In this document: positions 60,618 through 64,000 of the stretch, piece after piece | How positions within the stretch are numbered: the stretch's first letter is position 1 | Layout: every line of letters starts with the position of its first letter | Origin: Oscillospiraceae bacterium | GTDB taxonomy: Bacteria; Bacillota; Clostridia; Oscillospirales; CAG-272 | Direction of reading: 5' to 3' | NCBI GenBank assembly: GCA_015063805.1 | Contig: SVTK01000004.1 | Span: 62,001-126,000, forward strand | DNA length: 64,000 bases | Notes under the pieces: model-generated | Told to the model about the DNA's origin: nothing | The model's database searches: none | What the model saw: only the letters and a program-made list of their open reading frames with translations | Position numbers and translations under genes: made by a program

Positions 60618-61576
60618 AGCTGTCCTTCAACTACGGCCAGCAGGTAGTGGTGCTGCCCCTGCAGCCCCTGCTTGCCCGAGCCGAACAGGCCACACGGCGG
60701 GATCTGAAGCTCCTGTTGGTGCTGGCCGCCGATGCCCGAATCCGGGAGGATTATGCCGCCGAAGCCGACCGCGTGGCCGCCGAGGCCGGGGTAACCCGCG
60801 CCCAGCTGGATCAGGCCCTGCGCTTCTGGCAGGGTGCCGGGGTGATCGACGTCGCCGGCGGCGAGGAGGAGGCCGAGGCCGCGTCCGCGGTCAAGGCAGC
60901 CCCCCAAAAGAAGCACCTTGCCCGGGCGGATGCCCTTCCCGAATACACCTCCGACCAGCTCTCCCATCTGCTGGAGACCCGCACCGAGGCGAGGTCCCTC
61001 ATCGACGCGGCACAGCAGACCTGCGGGCGGATGTTCACCACCATGGAGGTGGGCATCGTCCTGGGGATGCTGGATGCCCTGGGGCTGGAGGAGGAATACA
61101 TCCTGACCCTCTTGGCCTGGTGCACCCAGCACGGCAAGAAATCGGTGCGCTACGCCGAGAAGATGGCCATTGCCCTCTGCGACGAGGAGGAGATCCGGGA
61201 CGCCGAGGCCCTCAACCGCTATCTGCGTGACCGCGAGGCCAAGGAGGGCATCATCAGCCGCCTGCGCACCATGTTTGGGGCGGATGCCCGCTCCCTCACC
61301 CAAAAGGAAAAGAACGCCATCACCCGCTGGCTGGACAGCTACGGCTACGGGGAGGAGATCATCGCCCGGGCCTATGAAATCACGGTCAATGCCACCACCA
61401 AGCCCTCCATCCCCTACGCCGACTCCATTCTCACCCGCTGGCACAGCCAGGGCATCACTACCCTGGAGGAGATCGATGCCGATGCACGGGCACGGGGTGA
61501 AGCGCAGAGCGGTACCCCCTCCAGCTTCGACACCGATGAGTACTTTGAGGACGCCCTGAAGCGAAGCTATTCGTAA
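60614..61576 (+). CDS. DnaD-domain primosome protein
   Basis: This 320-residue protein has a winged-helix-like N-terminal part (about residues 20-80), a charged Ala-rich linker and two DnaD/DnaB_2-type helical domains in the C-terminal half. The second has the ITRWLDSYGYGEEIIARAYEITV pattern ending in YADSILTRWHSQGI. Such proteins remodel the origin and help load the replicative helicase. It is coupled to rex by a 4-base overlap and to the loader ATPase 32 bases downstream. Confidence 0.88.
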   Translation: MKLSFNYGQQVVVLPLQPLLARAEQATRRDLKLLLVLAADARIREDYAAEADRVAAEAGVTRAQLDQALRFWQGAGVIDVAGGEEEAEAASAVKAAPQKKHLARADALPEYTSDQLSHLLETRTEARSLIDAAQQTCGRMFTTMEVGIVLGMLDALGLEEEYILTLLAWCTQHGKKSVRYAEKMAIALCDEEEIRDAEALNRYLRDREAKEGIISRLRTMFGADARSLTQKEKNAITRWLDSYGYGEEIIARAYEITVNATTKPSIPYADSILTRWHSQGITTLEEIDADARARGEAQSGTPSSFDTDEYFEDALKRSYS

Positions 61577-61608
61577 GCGAAACCACAACACTGGAAAGGA
61601 CACGGAAA

Positions 61609-62583
61609 ATGGGATACAACCGCGAAAATTTCCGCCGGATCAAGCAGGAATACGAAACCAAATATCTCGATGCCCGCGCCGAGGCCGAGACCAGACGGGC
61701 CGAGCTCCACGCCCGTTTCCCCGAGGTGGCCGAGATCGATGCCGCCATGCATGAGTTGGGCGTCACCCTGCTCCGCACCGCCGTGGGCGGCGGCCCCGAT
61801 GCCCAGGCAAAATTGGCCGCGCTTCGGGAACAGAACGAGGCGCTCCAGGCAGCCCGGGCAGCCTTCCTCACCGGGAAGGGCTATCCCGCCGACTACTCGG
61901 AGGTGCACTATGCCTGCGAGAAGTGCGGCGACACGGGGTACGTGGACACAAAGATGTGCGACTGCATGAAGCGGGCCCTTACCGCTGCCGGCTTTGCCAG
62001 CTCGGGCCTGGGACACCTGCTCCAGACCCAATCCTTCGAGAATTTCTCCCTGGACTACTACCGCCGCGTGCCGGAGCAGTTTGCCGCCATGCAGCGCAAC
62101 TACGACATCCTCTACCGCTATGCCCACGAGTTCACCGCCGGGCAGTGCCGCAACATCGCCCTCTTCGGGGGCACGGGGCTGGGCAAGACCCACCTCTCCA
62201 CCGCTGTGGCCCGGGTGGTCATTGAGCGGGGCTACGATGTCTGCTACACCACCGCTATAGACCTCATCGGCGACTACGAATACGACCGCTTCAAGGGCGG
62301 CCGTGAGGACTCCGCCGACACCCTGGCCCACTACGCCGACTGCGACCTGCTGATTATCGACGACCTGGGCACCGAGGTGGTGAACCAGTTCACCGTTTCG
62401 GTGATCTACAACCTCATCAACACCCGCCTCAACTGCGGTCGCTCCACCATGATCAGCACCAACCACTCCCCAAAGGAACTGCGTGAGCGTTACTGGGACC
62501 GCATCACCTCCCGAATCTTCGGGGAATATCAGGTACTGGTCTTCTCGGGCACCGACGTGCGCGCCCAAAAACTGCGCCAGTAA
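61609..62583 (+). CDS. DnaC/DnaI-type helicase loader ATPase
   Basis: This 324-residue AAA+ protein has Walker A GGTGLGKTHLST, Walker B LLIIDDLGTE, sensor region STNHSPKELRERY and arginine finger SRIF. A zinc-binding stretch CEKCGDTGYVDTKMCDC around residues 104-120 matches the N-terminal zinc domain of DnaI. It loads the replicative helicase together with DnaD-type proteins. AAAGGACAC stands before the ATG. IstB-type transposition ATPases are related, but the zinc domain and the dnaD neighbour point to replication. Confidence 0.92.
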   Translation: MGYNRENFRRIKQEYETKYLDARAEAETRRAELHARFPEVAEIDAAMHELGVTLLRTAVGGGPDAQAKLAALREQNEALQAARAAFLTGKGYPADYSEVHYACEKCGDTGYVDTKMCDCMKRALTAAGFASSGLGHLLQTQSFENFSLDYYRRVPEQFAAMQRNYDILYRYAHEFTAGQCRNIALFGGTGLGKTHLSTAVARVVIERGYDVCYTTAIDLIGDYEYDRFKGGREDSADTLAHYADCDLLIIDDLGTEVVNQFTVSVIYNLINTRLNCGRSTMISTNHSPKELRERYWDRITSRIFGEYQVLVFSGTDVRAQKLRQ

Positions 62584-62690
62584 AAAGAGAAGCCGCGAAA
62601 AGGGGAGCCTTCCATAAAGCAGATTTTTAACATTTCTGCGAGATCCAAACGGCATAGCCGTTCGCCCTTCGGGTTTCGACTGCGTCCGCA

Positions 62691-62788
62691 CGTGTCATTC
62701 TGAGCGAAGCGTAGCGAAGTCGAACTGCGAAGCAGCATCGAGCAAAGCGAAGGTGGAATCTCGGGCGGACTCCGCTCAAGATGACACG
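62691..62788. repeat. 98-bp palindromic repeat with terminal inverted repeats (MITE/REP-like)
   Basis: The ends CGTGTCATTCTGAGCG and CGCTCAAGATGACACG are 16-base inverted repeats with two mismatches. The inside holds shorter GCGAAGC/GCAAAGCGAAG-type repeats. The text resembles a TGTCATTCTGAGCG element I have seen scattered in many bacterial genomes. No coding sequence is present. Confidence 0.7.
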
Positions 62789-62813
62789 CAGGGGCAATAC
62801 CTGCCGAAAAAGC

Positions 62814-62851
62814 AAAAGGAGTACGGACATTTTAGTTCGTACTCCTTTTCA
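62814..62851. terminator. bidirectional terminator
   Basis: The stem AAAAGGAGTACG / CGTACTCCTTTT with a 9-base loop and T runs on both strands lies between dnaI and the convergent XRE gene. A small TACACC/GGTGTA hairpin follows at 62881-62897. Confidence 0.8.
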
Positions 62852-62924
62852 CACGTCTTGCTCCGCAAGGTATAGTGTGTTACACCTTTTAGGTGTACTG
62901 TCGGATGGTAAAAATAATACAAGC

Positions 62925-63536
62925 TTAAACTGCTTGAGGAACGAACAGCTTAAAAGCAGCCTCGGACATAACATAAATATCAGTTTGTTTTTTTCGAATG
63001 CCTCTGCTTGAAACGAAACCGTTCTCATCAAGCCCACCAATAACGGCCGGCTTTCCCTTGATCAAAACGATTGAGATCTCGTCGTTCCTTACGCAAGGCT
63101 TGATCAAGAGCTGCTTTTCGGATGTAGTGGCAACGGTTCCGATGGCAAAAAAATGTTCCCAATAGATAGCCCCATCCTCTTTACAATCAATATGGGTTGC
63201 CTTGGTTGCAATCTGTTTTGATTGATAAACTGTGTATTTTTGACTTCCTATTGTAAATTGAACAGTCTTAAATAACTCATTTTCCTCCACGCATTTTCCA
63301 TATCTTTTGTACGCGGAATATACGGATAGCCGATCCTCGCCCACACACTCCATAATATCACTTACATCACAGTGAAGTGCGGAGCAAATTCTGGCTATCG
63401 TATCAGTGGTAACTGTCTCATTTTTTGATAATTTTGCCAAAACTCTCGAACTAATTCCGGCAATCTCTATCAAATCGGTTTTGCTCATGCTTTTGTCAAT
63501 TAATAATTTCCATAATTTACTGTAATCAATATACAT
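62925..63536 (-). CDS. AT-rich XRE-type regulator with unknown C-terminal domain
   Basis: The protein has 203 residues. Residues 1-70 form a YozG-like Cro/CI DNA-binding domain (MSKTDLIEIAGISSRVLAKLSKNETVTTDTIARICSALHCDVSDIME). The remaining 130 residues form a beta-rich domain I do not recognise. Similar N-terminal domains often accompany restriction-modification genes, but none is adjacent here. Base composition is far below that of the neighbours, so it is probably acquired. A strong promoter stands just upstream and AAGGG lies 11 bases before the ATG. Confidence 0.75.
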   Translation of the reverse strand: MYIDYSKLWKLLIDKSMSKTDLIEIAGISSRVLAKLSKNETVTTDTIARICSALHCDVSDIMECVGEDRLSVYSAYKRYGKCVEENELFKTVQFTIGSQKYTVYQSKQIATKATHIDCKEDGAIYWEHFFAIGTVATTSEKQLLIKPCVRNDEISIVLIKGKPAVIGGLDENGFVSSRGIRKKQTDIYVMSEAAFKLFVPQAV

Positions 63537-63559
63537 GCCTTCACCGCCCTTCTGATAGC

Positions 63560-63588
63560 ATTATATCATAAAGATTCTAATCTGTCAA
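63560..63588 (-). promoter_or_regulatory. promoter of the AT-rich XRE gene
   Basis: Minus-strand TTGACA (63588-63583) and TATAAT (63565-63560) are spaced by 17 bp, 24 bases from the ATG. The flanking 63589-63660 stretch is very AT-rich without further signals. Confidence 0.88.
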
Positions 63589-63669
63589 TTTAAATTTACT
63601 AAAGTAAAGATATATTTTCAATAAAATTCTATTGCTCAAAAAATAACATTCAATAAAGTCAAAAAAAGA

Positions 63670-63716
63670 TGGCGCACCTGCTTTATCGCAGGTGCGCCAA
63701 GCGCTTCTCTTTTTTC
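63670..63716 (+). terminator. hairpin with T run ahead of the last gene
   Basis: The perfect stem TGGCGCACCTGC / GCAGGTGCGCCA with a 6-base loop is followed by a T-rich run at 63710. There is no plus-strand gene just before it, so it may be a relic or may insulate the next promoter. Confidence 0.65.
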
Positions 63717-63719
63717 GCC

Positions 63720-63748
63720 TTGACACGCGGGGCAGAACGTGCTATACT
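63720..63748 (+). promoter_or_regulatory. promoter of the prephenate-dehydrogenase-like gene
   Basis: TTGACA (63720-63725) and TATACT (63743-63748) are spaced by 17 bp, 70 bases before the ATG. Confidence 0.85.
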
Positions 63749-63818
63749 ATGAATTATCAAAATTAAATTCTGTGTTTTGCGCAGTTTCGTTTAATATTTT
63801 TCATGGAGGGACCCGTTT

Positions 63819-64000
63819 ATGCATCAAATCGGACAAACATTCACCATCGGAATCATCGGCATGGGGCTGATCGGCGGCTCCATGGCCCGGGCCTATGCCG
63901 CCGCGGGGCACCGCGTGTACATTCGCGACCTCTCCCCCGCCGTCTGCGCCGAGGCCATGGCCTGCGGCGTCGCCCACGGGGAGCTGGATCCTTATCTCGA
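63819..64000 (+). CDS. prephenate dehydrogenase-like protein, 3' truncated by window
   Basis: The ATG at 63819 has GGAGGG 8 bases upstream. The 60 visible residues hold an N-terminal Rossmann motif GIIGMGLIGGSMARAY, then HRVYIRD, which is the usual opening of prephenate/arogenate dehydrogenase (TyrA) in tyrosine synthesis. Only the NAD-binding part is in view, so other members of the 6-phosphogluconate dehydrogenase-like superfamily remain possible. Confidence 0.75.
   Translation, partial: MHQIGQTFTIGIIGMGLIGGSMARAYAAAGHRVYIRDLSPAVCAEAMACGVAHGELDPYL

Noticed and set aside
61609-62583. IstB-type transposition ATPase
   Set aside because: There is no IstA transposase or IS ends, the protein has a DnaI-like zinc domain, and it follows a DnaD gene.
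1-64000. Rex operators (TTGT-N8-ACAA type palindromes) upstream of pfl, hyd and the frd operon
   Set aside because: I looked at the promoter regions and saw no convincing full palindrome, so Rex control is stated only as plausible.

Overview
The window looks like chromosomal DNA of a strictly anaerobic, GC-rich member of the Clostridia, most likely an Oscillospirales/Ruminococcaceae-type gut Firmicute. The support is RNase Y, Rex, a DnaD/DnaI-type helicase-loader pair, FakA/DegV, ComEB-type dCMP deaminase, many Gram-positive lipoproteins, an S-layer-homology protein, pyruvate formate-lyase and the [FeFe]-hydrogenase maturases, with no respiratory oxygen genes. Promoters are of the sigma-A type (TTGACA / TATAAT-like boxes, nearly always 17 bp apart). 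There is no phage, transposase or CRISPR. Two AT-rich patches (about 13.7-15.8 kb and 62.9-63.6 kb) look acquired.

Layout. 0-9.4 kb: NhaC-type antiporter (cut by the window start), thioredoxin-reductase-like flavoprotein, membrane XRE regulator, ribulokinase araB with two membrane proteins, tRNA-Ser(GCU), and a lipoprotein glycerophosphodiesterase. 9.4-13.7 kb: minus-strand operon TM1266-hydE-hydG-hydF for [FeFe]-hydrogenase H-cluster assembly, with a candidate attenuator in its leader. 13.7-15.8 kb: AT-rich island with one lipoprotein, bounded by a 12-bp inverted repeat. 15.9-29.4 kb: CotH-like lipoprotein plus MATE pump, pflBA, HAD phosphatase, degV-fakA, a sugar isomerase and an SLH protein. 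29.4-34.6 kb: minus-strand cluster thiI-ECF S component-lepA-hemW. 34.7-38.1 kb: small unknown proteins, a GH2 glycosidase and a lipoprotein.

38.3-51.4 kb is the most striking part: thirteen same-strand genes run from a type-2 malate/lactate dehydrogenase through hdrB, hdrC, hdrA, flxD, flxC, flxB, flxA, a fumarate-reductase flavoprotein and Fe-S subunit (frdA, frdB), an AspT-type exchanger and a two-subunit fumarase. They read as a complete oxaloacetate-malate-fumarate-succinate branch in which a soluble fumarate reductase with no membrane anchor and no histidine for covalent FAD sits beside a flavin-based electron-bifurcating Hdr-Flx NADH dehydrogenase. Reduced ferredoxin from such a complex could feed the [FeFe] hydrogenase implied by hydEFG.

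51.6-64 kb: RNase Y; an ECF sigma factor followed by a membrane-anchored serpin that may act as its anti-sigma/sensor; galU, dCMP deaminase, lipoprotein, rimI, tsaD; a dense cluster of DnaA-box-like nonamers ahead of rex-dnaD-dnaI; a 98-bp palindromic repeat; an orphan AT-rich XRE regulator; and the start of a prephenate-dehydrogenase-like gene.

Across the first 40 kb a dispersed palindromic repeat occurs at ten intergenic sites (13 hairpins). Its hairpin core is constant while the stem arms vary with their complementarity kept, and it usually sits a few bases after a stop codon in one polarity. I do not recognise it as a named family.
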